A DNA stretch of 64,000 nucleotides from Yanghanlia sp047501535. GTDB taxonomy: Bacteria > Pseudomonadota > Gammaproteobacteria > Burkholderiales > Burkholderiaceae_B. How positions within the stretch are numbered: position 1 is the first letter of the stretch; each line of letters begins with the position of its first letter. A model generated the notes under the pieces. It was not told the origin of the DNA, made no database searches, and saw only the letters and a list, made by a program, of their open reading frames with translations. The position numbers and the translations under genes are program-made. Below are positions 15,509 to 24,227 of the stretch, one piece after another. The stretch spans positions 186,001 to 250,000 of the forward strand of contig NZ_JAZDRJ010000003.1 of assembly GCF_047501535.1 (NCBI RefSeq), in the 5' to 3' direction.

Positions 15509-17602
15509 TCAGCGTTGGGCGCGCAGCTTTTCGGCCAGCGCTTCGGCCGTCATGGGACGACCGCTATAGTAGCCCTGAATCTGATCACAGCCACGGGCGC
15601 TCAGGTGCCGGTATTCTTCGGGGGTTTCCACCCCCTCGGCCACGACCATCAGCCCAAGAGTATGGGCGAGTGAAATAATGGCCTGAACAATGCCGATATT
15701 GCCGCGATCTTGCGTGATATTACTGATAAAAGAGCGGTCGATCTTGAGGGTATCGACCGCAAATCGCTTCAGGTGGGCGAGACTGGAATACCCGGTTCCG
15801 AAGTCGTCAATGGCGCTGCGCACACCCAACTCGCGCAGGCGTTGCAGTGTATGGATGGACTGGTTGACGTCGCTCATCAAGGCGCTTTCGGTGATTTCCA
15901 CCTCAAGGTAATGCGGCGTCAGGCCGGTTTCTTCCAAGACCTGTACTACTTTATCGACTAAGTCGTCTCGTTCAAGCTGAATGGCTGAAATGTTGACGGC
16001 TATGGGTATGGGGCGATAACCAGCATTCTGCCAGCTGCGGTTCATACGGCAAGCTTCGCGCAGCACCCATTCCCCAATAGGGACAATCAGCCCGACTTCC
16101 TCGGCTAGAGGGATGAAGTCCGCCGGCGATATCATGCTGCCATCGGCGACGCGCCAGCGCAGCAGTGCTTCCGCCCCCACAATACGCCCGCTCAGGACTT
16201 CGATTTTGGGCTGATAATGCAGCAAGAATTCATCGTTGGCCAGCGCATTACGGAGCTTGTTAATCCATTCCAGGCGGTCAAAGGCCTTATTGCCCAGATT
16301 AGCGGTAAAGTGCCGATAATTATTCCGCCCCAGGGCTTTAGCACGGAACATGGCCGCATCGGCCTGACGCAGCATGGTGTCAGCGTCCGTGGCGTCGGAG
16401 GGCGCGATACTGATGCCGATACTACACGTGGCATGAATGTCGTACCCATTGACGCGCCATGGCTGAGCAATGCTGGTCAGGATAGCCTGTGCGGTGTGTG
16501 TGACGGCTTCGGGTGAAGGCAGGTTGTTGAGCAGCACAATGAATTCGTCGCCGCCCTGGCGTGCTACTGCGTCCGTGCTGCTCAGGCAGGCAGACAGCCG
16601 GCTGGCGACGATGCGCAGAAACTGGTCGCCTATCTGGTGGCCCAGGCTGTCATTCACATATTTAAACTGGTCGAGATCCACATACAGAATCGCCACGTAC
16701 TTGCCAGGCGCTCGCTGTGCCAAGGCATCGGCTAGGCGTGTTGCCAGCGCATTGCGATTTAGCAGGCCGGTGAGCGTGTCGTGGGTGGCTTGGTAGTGGG
16801 CGACCGTTTCTTGTAGTTTACGTTCGCTGATGTCTTCGACTGTGCCTTCAAAAAACAGCAGCTTGCCGTTGTTATCTTTTACGATTCGAACGTTTTCAGA
16901 TATCCAGATGATGGAACGGTCGCGCCGATAAACCTGCGATTCGAAATCCTTGACAACCCCTTCCTGAAAAATGAGATTCAGAAAATCTTTGCGCCGATTG
17001 GGGTCAACATAAAACTGGTTGTGAATGTTATCGATGCTGTGCAGCATGTTTTCGGGCGTGTCGTACCCAAGCATGCGGGCCATGGACGGGTTGGCGGTGA
17101 TGAAACGGCCCGTCTCGGTCGATTGGTAGATGCCTTCAACCGTGTTCTCAAAAATGCTGCGATAGCGCCGTTCGGCTTCCCGATAGGCCTCTTCGGTTTC
17201 TTTCTTTGTGGTCGCATCTTGTATGTGACCGGCAATGAGCAACAAGCTGTTATTGCTGACTTCGCTGCGGTAGAGCGAGCCGTTTTCAGACACCCAGCGG
17301 TACTCGCCATTGCGATGGCGGATACGATATTCGATTGCATACCGTCGCCCCTGCCGGAGCGCTTCCAGAACCTGGTTGCGAACAATGGCTTGGTCGTTGG
17401 GATGTATAAGAACCCCAAAGGAAACAACATTGTTGTGGAGGAGTTCTTCAGGGTGGTAGCCCGTGAGATCCAGGCACCCAGCGCTGATAAACTCAAGTGT
17501 CCAGTGCTCATCCACGCGGGCACAGTAGACCACACCAGGCAGCGTCTGGATCAGGCTCTCAGGTGAGCAGATAAGTTCGGTCGGGCCCGTGTCGTTCATC
17601 AT
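15509..17602 (-). CDS. PAS-PAS-GGDEF-EAL cyclic-di-GMP signalling protein
   Basis: A 697-residue cytosolic protein with two PAS/PAC sensor domains (about 15-130 and 145-265), a GGDEF domain (about 270-430) and an EAL domain (about 445-690). The cyclase motif GGDEF is intact (VARQGGDEFIVLL). The allosteric I-site is lost: the expected RxxD before GGDEF reads SSTD. The EAL domain keeps its key residues: GAEALLRW, AVNISAIQL, EVEITESAL, DDFGTGYSS, KIDRSFI, VAEGVET. Both synthesis and breakdown of c-di-GMP are therefore possible. No transmembrane segment is seen. The gene heads a minus-strand run. Confidence 0.94.
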   Translation of the reverse strand: MMNDTGPTELICSPESLIQTLPGVVYCARVDEHWTLEFISAGCLDLTGYHPEELLHNNVVSFGVLIHPNDQAIVRNQVLEALRQGRRYAIEYRIRHRNGEYRWVSENGSLYRSEVSNNSLLLIAGHIQDATTKKETEEAYREAERRYRSIFENTVEGIYQSTETGRFITANPSMARMLGYDTPENMLHSIDNIHNQFYVDPNRRKDFLNLIFQEGVVKDFESQVYRRDRSIIWISENVRIVKDNNGKLLFFEGTVEDISERKLQETVAHYQATHDTLTGLLNRNALATRLADALAQRAPGKYVAILYVDLDQFKYVNDSLGHQIGDQFLRIVASRLSACLSSTDAVARQGGDEFIVLLNNLPSPEAVTHTAQAILTSIAQPWRVNGYDIHATCSIGISIAPSDATDADTMLRQADAAMFRAKALGRNNYRHFTANLGNKAFDRLEWINKLRNALANDEFLLHYQPKIEVLSGRIVGAEALLRWRVADGSMISPADFIPLAEEVGLIVPIGEWVLREACRMNRSWQNAGYRPIPIAVNISAIQLERDDLVDKVVQVLEETGLTPHYLEVEITESALMSDVNQSIHTLQRLRELGVRSAIDDFGTGYSSLAHLKRFAVDTLKIDRSFISNITQDRGNIGIVQAIISLAHTLGLMVVAEGVETPEEYRHLSARGCDQIQGYYSGRPMTAEALAEKLRAQR

Positions 17603-17981
17603 ATGAGTGTGCGGCTCGGTGATTGGCGGTTATTGTAGGCTTGTGCCGCACCCCTGAGTGTACCCGCCGCTGATGGCTCCTGCATTTCAGGTGCTTGCCA
17701 GTTCGAAGTGGTACTAATTATATGTAATTGAAACTATATGTGGGGGGGCGCGCGCCTACGCGCAAGTCTACCGTGGAGGGCGGGGCAAGCGCAGCCGGTT
17801 CGCAGCGGACACGCTGAGGTCGATACCACGAGAGTGCTTCATTGCTTTCAGCAAGTAGGGTCAGCCCCTTGTCAGACCGTATTTGGCGGCCAAGAGGCTG
17901 GCTGGGTTTTTACTGAACAATGAACCTTAACTGCTTGATAAATATAAATTAATTTGTAATGTTTGCGGGTTTTACAGATGG

Positions 17982-18009
17982 TTGTTCACAGAAATTGGGG
18001 ATAATCTCC
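17982..18009 (+). repeat. DnaA-box-like paired element, copy 1
   Basis: It begins TTGTTCACAG and ends GGGGATAATCTCC. It matches the element at 18155-18182 at 21 of 28 positions by eye. The arms resemble opposed, imperfect DnaA boxes: TTGTTCACA on the plus strand and a TTATCCCC-type sequence on the minus strand. Confidence 0.45.
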
Positions 18010-18154
18010 AAGATGTGCTCACCTATGTGCGTATACGACGTGTGCAAAGGTAAATTTCGTCATTTTTTAATGATTTGGCTTTAGATTGATCAGGGCGATA
18101 TAGAGCGTTGTTATTTCAAAGGATTTTTCAATTCTCAAAGGGTTTTCCCTTAAG

Positions 18155-18182
18155 TTGTGCACAGTTTATGGGGGTAATCCCC
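18155..18182 (+). repeat. DnaA-box-like paired element, copy 2
   Basis: It begins TTGTGCACAG and ends GGGGGTAATCCCC, and is related to the copy at 17982-18009. It lies about 120 bases upstream of the DUF883 gene. The right half contains a small palindrome, GGGGTAATCCCC. Confidence 0.45.
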
Positions 18183-18301
18183 ATGTATTGATAGGCTTTG
18201 GTTACATGGCGAAATATTGGTTCAGCGGTTCTGCATGACAATGACTCACACTTGCGCTTAACGCAGCGTTCCTATCGACAACCATTATTGGAGAAAGTGA
18301 T

Positions 18302-18559
18302 ATGGCATCACCTAGCGACAAGGCAAAAGAAGTGATTGAGGACGTAGCTGAGCACGCCGATAACGCGATTTCTAGTTCCGCCAGCAAAGCGTCAAACGCC
18401 ACACGGCGCGCAAAAACGACGGCTCAGGACTTCGTTGACGACAGTACTGACGTGCTCGAAGGCGCGCTGATATGCGCAAAAGATATGGTGCGCGCCAACC
18501 CGATTGCCAGCGTTGCTATCGTGGCGGCATTGGCTTACTTATGTGGGCGCATGAAATAG
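18302..18559 (+). CDS. Small DUF883 / ElaB-YqjD-type membrane-anchored protein
   Basis: An 85-residue protein of the ElaB/YqjD/YgaM class. Residues 1-60 are a charged, Ala-rich helix without Pro or Trp, consistent with a coiled coil. The C-terminal segment NPIASVAIVAALAYLCGRM is the single tail-anchor helix typical of the family. E. coli YqjD binds ribosomes at the inner membrane in stationary phase; a similar role is inferred. The tail lacks the usual GxxxGxxxG-rich motif and carries a Cys. A TTGGAGAAAG ribosome binding site precedes the ATG. It is monocistronic, followed by the tRNA-Met promoter. Confidence 0.85.
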   Translation: MASPSDKAKEVIEDVAEHADNAISSSASKASNATRRAKTTAQDFVDDSTDVLEGALICAKDMVRANPIASVAIVAALAYLCGRMK

Positions 18560-18588
18560 CGCGATTTTTAAATAGAGGGGCCGGGTGC

Positions 18589-18618
18589 TTGACAAGCCCT
18601 TGTAAAACACGCTATAGT
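18589..18618 (+). promoter_or_regulatory. Sigma-70 promoter of the initiator tRNA gene
   Basis: TTGACA (18589-18594) and TATAGT (18613-18618) are separated by 18 bases. The promoter is about 67 bases upstream of the mature tRNA start, leaving a 5' leader to be trimmed. Confidence 0.8.
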
Positions 18619-18684
18619 CATTCTTTCACTTGCAGAACAACGCAAGCAAGCACATGGTAATACATGTGTGTGAAACCAGTCAGA

Positions 18685-18761
<77 letters not shown>

Positions 18762-18768
18762 GCATTGC

Positions 18769-18804
18769 AAAAAGGCCGCTACATTATTTTGTAGCGGCCT
18801 TTTT
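18769..18804 (+). terminator. Terminator of the initiator tRNA gene
   Basis: A ten-base-pair stem GGCCGCTACA / TGTAGCGGCC (18774-18783, 18790-18799) with a six-base loop, preceded by AAAAA and followed by TTTTT. It is strong and potentially bidirectional. Confidence 0.93.
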
Positions 18805-18955
18805 GTATGGCGGCTCAGAATGAGTGTGTCTTCGCACTTATGTGGATACTTCCCGTGTTCGGTAAGGCTTATTCACCCGCCGCCTTTATGGCCCTTTTAT
18901 GATCAGCGGATAAAAAACCAATAAATATCAATGGTTTGTGGGCGATGTTCTTTGG

Positions 18956-18992
18956 TTTTCCACAAGCCTATTCACGGTTTGTGTTGATAAGT
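18956..18992 (+). repeat. Dispersed 37-base repeat with opposed DnaA-box-like arms, copy A
   Basis: The left arm is TTTTCCACAAGCC; the right arm reads TTATCAACACAAACC on the minus strand. The 24 bases 18969-18992 are identical to 22492-22515. The element lies in the non-coding gap downstream of the 518-residue membrane protein gene. Confidence 0.6.
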
Positions 18993-19014
18993 AGCGGGGT
19001 CGCGGGCGGGCTGC

Positions 19015-20571
19015 TTAAGCCAAACTTTTCTCAATCTCCTCGCGGCTTAGAGCATAGTCCACATAGCCCTCCAAATGGTTCACGTATTGCCCGATGCGGT
19101 AGTAGAAGGTTTTGAGGCTGTCTTGCGTCGCATAACGCTCGCGAAGGCGTTCTTCGTGCTGCTGCAGCTGTGTTTCCAGCGGTATGGCGTGAGCTTCTGC
19201 GGGGCCATCCGATGATTTTCGAGGCAGCAACGTGTCGAAGTGGTTTCTTGCCCTGATCGCTTCCAGGTCAGTTTGTATTCTCTCTTCCCGAGCTGTGTCG
19301 CTCAATACTTCAGCCTCCCGGCCAAACAGCATCAAAGCCCAGAGCGTACCCACGACGGGCGAAGGTTTTGCATCAAGTTTGTCGATGGCCAGAGAAAAGT
19401 TCTCAAGCAACGCTGCTGCCCTGGAATGCGTTGCCTCATCTTGTGGCGCCAAGCTGATGAACTCGGCGCGCAGCATGGCCGAAATCTGCTCTAAGGTGAG
19501 ATCGGTTGAGTTCTGCACCTGCTGCAGCGCATAGGGGGCGGCTTGATAGAGGCGTACAAAATCGACATCGGTCGGGCGGCGGTATAGGGGGATCAGAGTG
19601 GTCAGCTCGCTAAAACCCAGCGATTCAAAATCGTCGGCGGTCTTGGCAAGAAACGACGGCACATTAGTTTTTTCTAGCTTCGGGGCCGAGAGGGCTGGCT
19701 GCTCGCCTTCTTGATTTTCCGCCACGGGCGGGGTCTCGGTGTGATGCTCAACAGGCGGCGTTGCGGGTTCGGAGAGGGGTGAGCGCGCTGCGCTGCGGGG
19801 GCGATTTGTGAATTCGGCAAGCCCGGGCTGTGGGGTTGATTGCGGGTGGGTGGCTATCAGGTCTTCTCGAAGCAAAGCGAAGAAATCGCTTGATTCCTGC
19901 ATGTTCTGATAGGCGTCCTGCAACGATTTGGTGTCCAGGGCGGTAATGGCTATCAGGGTTTGGTGGGCGCTTTCCAGCAGGCGGTCACGGGCTTTTGGAC
20001 TCGATACGCTTTTTTCCTTAAGCAGTTCACTCTCACTGCACATGGCCGAAAAATTTCTTTCCAATGCCAGGAAGGCGTCGTAGATATTGTTTTGGCCTGA
20101 GTCACCCGGCTTGCTCTTTTGCTGCACTTTGAGCGCATACATACATGCCAGGGTTTCACGATCGTAGGAGAGCAGGGCTTCTCGCTGAGCGTGGAAATAT
20201 TCCCGGAACTCGGCCGGCGGCAGCGTTTTATTATTGGTTTGCAGTTCGTACAGCTTGTCGTACAGCACGCGAACCTGAGTGGCGATCGCCATGAGAGAAC
20301 GCTTTTGGTCTTCGACCAATGCAAAGTTGCCGTCGTCCCCGCGAGCGATCAAATAAATGCCCGCTGCCGCCAAGACCACGGCGATTGCTGCAGCGACCGA
20401 CTGTGAAAAATCGGAGTCAATGAACGCGATGAAAACAACCAGGACGACGAAGCCAACGGAGCCGACCAGGCCATATCGCTCCATCTGTTTTCTGACGATG
20501 AGCATCTGATTACCCCGCAGTTTGCTCTCGTAGAATTCCTTGCATTTTTTCTGTAGCTCAGTAAGGGTCAT
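19015..20571 (-). CDS. Unrecognised membrane protein with two N-terminal helices and a large helical tail
   Basis: A 518-residue protein I do not recognise. After a charged 30-residue N-terminus come two close hydrophobic helices (about 33-52 and 58-78) separated by a short acidic turn. The remaining 440 residues are soluble and mostly helical, most likely cytoplasmic. A Pro/Glu/Ala-rich linker (about 235-295) divides this part into a proximal region and a C-terminal region rich in Glu, Gln and Arg. No enzyme motif is seen. It ends 41 bases before the MASE1-GGDEF gene's stop-side flank on the same strand, so cotranscription behind that cyclase is possible. The flanking non-coding DNA carries DnaA-box-like repeats. 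Confidence 0.8.
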   Translation of the reverse strand: MTLTELQKKCKEFYESKLRGNQMLIVRKQMERYGLVGSVGFVVLVVFIAFIDSDFSQSVAAAIAVVLAAAGIYLIARGDDGNFALVEDQKRSLMAIATQVRVLYDKLYELQTNNKTLPPAEFREYFHAQREALLSYDRETLACMYALKVQQKSKPGDSGQNNIYDAFLALERNFSAMCSESELLKEKSVSSPKARDRLLESAHQTLIAITALDTKSLQDAYQNMQESSDFFALLREDLIATHPQSTPQPGLAEFTNRPRSAARSPLSEPATPPVEHHTETPPVAENQEGEQPALSAPKLEKTNVPSFLAKTADDFESLGFSELTTLIPLYRRPTDVDFVRLYQAAPYALQQVQNSTDLTLEQISAMLRAEFISLAPQDEATHSRAAALLENFSLAIDKLDAKPSPVVGTLWALMLFGREAEVLSDTAREERIQTDLEAIRARNHFDTLLPRKSSDGPAEAHAIPLETQLQQHEERLRERYATQDSLKTFYYRIGQYVNHLEGYVDYALSREEIEKSLA

Positions 20572-20612
20572 AAGCGTGAGTCCTGATTGAGATAGCAGCG
20601 TACCCGATTTTT

Positions 20613-22034
20613 TTAAGTAAGGCGGGTTCTATTGCGGCCTTGCTCCTTCGCGGTATAGAGCGCTTTGTCCGCTTGTAGCAACATGGGCTCCAGAAGGGGC
20701 GGGGCGGGATCGCACAGGGTTGCGCCGATGCTTACTGTGATTGTCAGAGGTTGTTGTGTGTGTGGCAGCAGGACTTCATGACGGATGGCTGCGTGAATCC
20801 GTTGGGTGATATCTTTGAGAAAATAGGGTGTACATTCTGGAATGAGCACCAGAAACTCTTCACCGCCAATTCGACCGCATAAGTCCTCGCGGCGCAGCAC
20901 TGCGCGCAAGCGTTGGGCTGTTTCACGAAGCGCTTCGTCGCCGGCCGCATGCCCGTAGGTGTCGTTGATATTTTTGAAATGATCAATGTCGATCATCAAA
21001 ACAGCGACAGGTTTCCCTTTTTCATGCAGCTGGGCCAATGTATCCCCGGCGCGCTGGCGGAAGGTCCGTCGGTTGAGCAGACCTGTCAGGGCATCATGTT
21101 CGGCCATGTAGCGTAGTGCTTTCAGGCTGTTCTCTTGTGCGGCAGTCACATACGCCACAACGATTGGCGCGAGCGCAATGGAGGCCACGCCAAAACGTAT
21201 AGAAAGTAAAGCATAGATATCGCCAGTGGTGGCAATGTGCAAGATATTGCCGGACGACGTCACGATTAAAGTCCAGAGGCTGGCGACCAGAGTGAGCAAT
21301 GAGGTTGCGAATATGCCATATGACAAAGCGCAGGCGAGTAGGGCGAGCAGCGGGAATGCCAAAGCGCCAGGGCCGCCAATGATGACTGCAGCCAAGAGAG
21401 CCACGATAAACATGACGAGCGGCGCATACTTGCGCTGGCTGATGCGACGTTCACGTATACGCCACGCGCTTGGCCGAGGCATACTGAGAATACAGGGCAG
21501 GAAGATGGTGTAGCACAGGAGTTCAGAAACCACCCACCCTGCGGCAGTAAACCAAATGGGTTGGCCCTGTAAGAGCCATAACACTATGCCTCCCGCCATT
21601 CCCGAAGCCAGGGAGGCGGCCACAATAGACAGGAATAGCGTCGTTAAATTAAACGGCCCGTTCAAGCTCTTTTCAACAACATGGCCCAGACGATTGCTCA
21701 CAGCCAGGGCAACGCCAACGCCGACGAAGTTGGTCGAATTCAAGAGCAGGGTTGTTAACAGATCGTTACCTGTTAAAAGGTCGGCCAAAACATAAGCGGT
21801 CGCGGCACTGCACCAACCAAGGGGAGAGGCTAGGTGTGGACTGTGCAGGAATATGCCCAGCATTAGGGCGTTGGCAGGCCACAATGTTGACAGTGCGCCC
21901 ATAGGGCGCGAAGAGATGCCCAACAGGCAAAAAAGAAAAATGCCTAGCGCTATCCACAAGTATTGCTTGGCACTCGTACCTTCTGGCACAAGCTTAGCCA
22001 TGATGGCCGTATAGGCTGCTTTTTTAACAGTCAT
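20613..22034 (-). CDS. MASE1-domain diguanylate cyclase
   Basis: A 473-residue inner membrane protein; the ATG at 22034 follows an alternative TTG at 22037. About eight hydrophobic helices over residues 20-305 match the MASE1 sensor, including SSRPMGALSTLWPANALMLG. The C-terminal GGDEF domain (about 310-473) has an intact active site, GRIGGEEFLVL, and a product-inhibition I-site, RRED, five residues before it. It should make cyclic di-GMP under feedback control. There is no EAL domain. It is the likely first gene of a pair with the unrecognised 518-residue membrane protein. Confidence 0.9.
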   Translation of the reverse strand: MTVKKAAYTAIMAKLVPEGTSAKQYLWIALGIFLFCLLGISSRPMGALSTLWPANALMLGIFLHSPHLASPLGWCSAATAYVLADLLTGNDLLTTLLLNSTNFVGVGVALAVSNRLGHVVEKSLNGPFNLTTLFLSIVAASLASGMAGGIVLWLLQGQPIWFTAAGWVVSELLCYTIFLPCILSMPRPSAWRIRERRISQRKYAPLVMFIVALLAAVIIGGPGALAFPLLALLACALSYGIFATSLLTLVASLWTLIVTSSGNILHIATTGDIYALLSIRFGVASIALAPIVVAYVTAAQENSLKALRYMAEHDALTGLLNRRTFRQRAGDTLAQLHEKGKPVAVLMIDIDHFKNINDTYGHAAGDEALRETAQRLRAVLRREDLCGRIGGEEFLVLIPECTPYFLKDITQRIHAAIRHEVLLPHTQQPLTITVSIGATLCDPAPPLLEPMLLQADKALYTAKEQGRNRTRLT

Positions 22035-22230
22035 CAAAGAAATTGGATAGGGAAATATTTGAGTTTGCTAAATAATTGTAGCGGCAAGGAGTAGCAAGCA
22101 GCGGGGAGGGAACGTTAATTCTCGTGAAGTAAGAACAAGCTCAAAACGGCTTGAAGGGACTCTTGGCTGTTTTGTGAGCGTTAGCTATTAGTCGCTTATA
22201 TATCAATGAGTTATGGTTGTTGTTCGCGTG

Positions 22231-22267
22231 ATATCCACAAGCCTTTCAACGGGTTTTGTTGATAAAT
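22231..22267 (+). repeat. Dispersed 37-base repeat with opposed DnaA-box-like arms, copy B
   Basis: The left arm ATATCCACAAGCC shares CCACAAGCC with copy A. The right arm TTTTGTTGATAAAT is a divergent form of TTTGTGTTGATAAGT. It has the same orientation as copies A and C. Confidence 0.5.
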
Positions 22268-22478
22268 CCCCTGATTTTCTCAACTCGTAAATTTGCGACA
22301 AGTGTATCAAATGAGCTGTCAGTTGGAATAAGTGTTGCGTAGGTGCAATTGTGGAAATAGGGTCTGTCCCGGTTTAAGATTGTTGTCAGCTTGAATGTGA
22401 AGATTCGTATGTGACTTTTTTGTGACCAGGCGACGGGAAGGCTTTGTGGATCAAGGGGTTGCGGCAATTGTTCCTGTA

Positions 22479-22515
22479 TTGTCCACAGGGGTATTCACGG
22501 TTTGTGTTGATAAGT
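22479..22515 (+). repeat. Dispersed 37-base repeat with opposed DnaA-box-like arms, copy C
   Basis: The left arm is TTGTCCACAGG. The 24 bases at 22492-22515 are identical to 18969-18992 of copy A. The element ends about 40 bases before the tRNA-Pro terminator. Confidence 0.6.
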
Positions 22516-22553
22516 GAATGGAAAGGGGTCTGACCCCCATTTAGCGAGGGCAC

Positions 22554-22594
22554 AAAATAACAAGGGCTTACAGCAATTAAGCTGTAAGCCCTTG
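22554..22594 (-). terminator. Terminator of the tRNA-Pro gene
   Basis: A perfect 14-base-pair stem, CAAGGGCTTACAGC (22561-22574) with GCTGTAAGCCCTTG (22581-22594), and a six-base loop. In the minus direction it is followed by TTATTTT. Confidence 0.93.
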
Positions 22595-22601
22595 AGGGTA
22601 T

Positions 22602-22678
<77 letters not shown>

Positions 22679-22841
22679 TATCTATCCGTTTTTTGCTGGC
22701 AGGGTATGCCTGCAATCGCGGTTAGCATTTCACTGTTTCCGCTCAAAAAGCTGGTGTGCGTGATGAGCGAAGAACATGAATATAACATAGAAAAAATATT
22801 TGTGTAAAGTCGCTAGTCCTTGAATATGGGCGAGCTGACAT

Positions 22842-24221
22842 TCAGCCGACTTGGAATTCCATTTCAGGATAACGCACGCGACTGGCACGGCGGTTACGGA
22901 TAGCCAAGCTGTAAACCAGGGTAAGAGGGCCGACCCGGCCCATAAACATGAGAAGCAGCAGCACGCAATGGCTGGCGCGAGACAGTTCCGGTGTCAGGGC
23001 TTGTGACAGACCTGTGGTGCTTAGTGCGCCAACGACTTCCAGCATTAGGCTAGACAGCGGATGGTCTTCAAAAATGGTGAGAAGCAGCAAGGAAAATACC
23101 GCAGCCAGTAGGGTGACGACGACGACGGCCAGCGTTTTGTGTATGGTTTCCGGCGCGATGCTGCGCTGCATTAGCACCACTTCCTTGCGCTGCATGAGGT
23201 AGGCAAAGACGGTTGCCATGATGACAATAAATGTACCTAGCTTAATGCCGCCCGCCGTACTCATTGAGCCGCCGCCGATGAACATGAGTACGGCAGCCAG
23301 CAGCGTAGTGCTGTCGTCCATGGCGTCCATCTGGAAGGAGCTGAAACCCGCAGTGCGCAGGGCGACGCTTTGCATCCAGGCGGCGCGCGCTTGGTCTGTC
23401 CATTCCAAGGCGCCCAGCGTGGCGGGGTTGCGGGCCTCCAGCAACCAGATCCCGATAAACCCTAAAAGGTTAAGTAGCGCCGTGGTCAGCAGAATAAGAC
23501 GCACATAGGGTTGTAGGGTGGCCCAGCGTTTCTTGCGCAGCACTTCCACAATAATGGGGAAACCGATGCCGCCCAGAATAATTGTTGTGGACAGGATGGC
23601 GATGGTGATGCCGTCGTCGTTAAACGATGCCAAGCTGTCGTTGAACAAGGAGTAGCCGGAGTTATTGAACGCAGCAATGGCGTGAAAAACGGCATAACGC
23701 AGGGCGGGCAGAGCATCCAGTGAGCCTTTGAGCCACCACCATAGAAAGAGCAGGACGGCCATGCCGGCTTCTATAGTGACCGTTATCTTAAGTACAGATA
23801 GCGCTGTTTGCGTGAGGCGCGCGGTGCTGGTTTGGTTGAATGCTTCAAGCGCCAGAGATTGCTGGCGCAGGCTCATGCGGTGGCCCAGGGTGATGGCCGA
23901 CACCACGGCAATGGTGACAAAGCCCAAACCACCAATTTGCACCAGGATGATGCTGACCCATTGGCCGAACAGGCTGAGTTCCTGAGGCGAGACAATAGAT
24001 AAGCCGGTTACCGTGACAGAGGCGGTCGCGGTGAAGAGCGCTTCAAACAGTGAAAGTGGGTGATCTTTGCCCGCGAATGGCAGCGCAAGCAACATGGTGC
24101 CTAATAAGATAAGGCCGAGAAACCCGCCTGCCAGCACACTGGGAGGGCTGGCGCCCAACCGGCCTTCTCGGCGGATACGCCTGATGCGGTGCAGGCCGCG
24201 TTGGGGAGAGAAACGTGGCAT
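22842..24221 (-). CDS. ktrB: KtrB/TrkH-type potassium (sodium-coupled) channel subunit
   Basis: A 459-residue membrane protein of the Trk/Ktr/HKT superfamily, with the four pore-loop repeats typical of the family. Visible filter segments are TATASVTVTGLSIV, FHAIAAFNNSGYS, SVALRTAGFSSFQMD and VVGALSTTGLSQAL, each with its conserved filter Gly. It forms the translocation pore for potassium uptake and needs the KtrA ring. The ktrA gene lies immediately upstream with a six-base gap. The Arg-rich N-terminus (first 25 residues) is cytoplasmic. Length suits KtrB slightly better than TrkH. Confidence 0.92.
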   Translation of the reverse strand: MPRFSPQRGLHRIRRIRREGRLGASPPSVLAGGFLGLILLGTMLLALPFAGKDHPLSLFEALFTATASVTVTGLSIVSPQELSLFGQWVSIILVQIGGLGFVTIAVVSAITLGHRMSLRQQSLALEAFNQTSTARLTQTALSVLKITVTIEAGMAVLLFLWWWLKGSLDALPALRYAVFHAIAAFNNSGYSLFNDSLASFNDDGITIAILSTTIILGGIGFPIIVEVLRKKRWATLQPYVRLILLTTALLNLLGFIGIWLLEARNPATLGALEWTDQARAAWMQSVALRTAGFSSFQMDAMDDSTTLLAAVLMFIGGGSMSTAGGIKLGTFIVIMATVFAYLMQRKEVVLMQRSIAPETIHKTLAVVVVTLLAAVFSLLLLTIFEDHPLSSLMLEVVGALSTTGLSQALTPELSRASHCVLLLLMFMGRVGPLTLVYSLAIRNRRASRVRYPEMEFQVG

Positions 24222-24227
24222 AGCAGC

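Larger units (their letters stand above)
17603..18301. other. 700-base intergenic region without a recognisable gene
   Basis: This stretch separates the divergent GGDEF-EAL gene and the DUF883 gene. The part nearest 17.7-17.9 kb is GC-rich; the rest is markedly AT-rich. I find no open frame with convincing codon use. It contains two related DnaA-box-like elements (listed separately) and presumably both promoters. Confidence 0.6.
22035..22553. other. Intergenic region with two dispersed repeats
   Basis: About 520 bases without a credible gene, between the MASE1-GGDEF start and the tRNA-Pro terminator. It is AT-rich and holds two copies of the DnaA-box-like 37-base repeat. Nothing else is recognised apart from the implied promoter of the cyclase gene. 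Confidence 0.6.

Noticed and set aside
17738..17923. A 61-codon open frame in the intergenic region
   Set aside because: The product is low in family-like features, no ribosome site is present, and it overlaps repeat-rich non-coding DNA.
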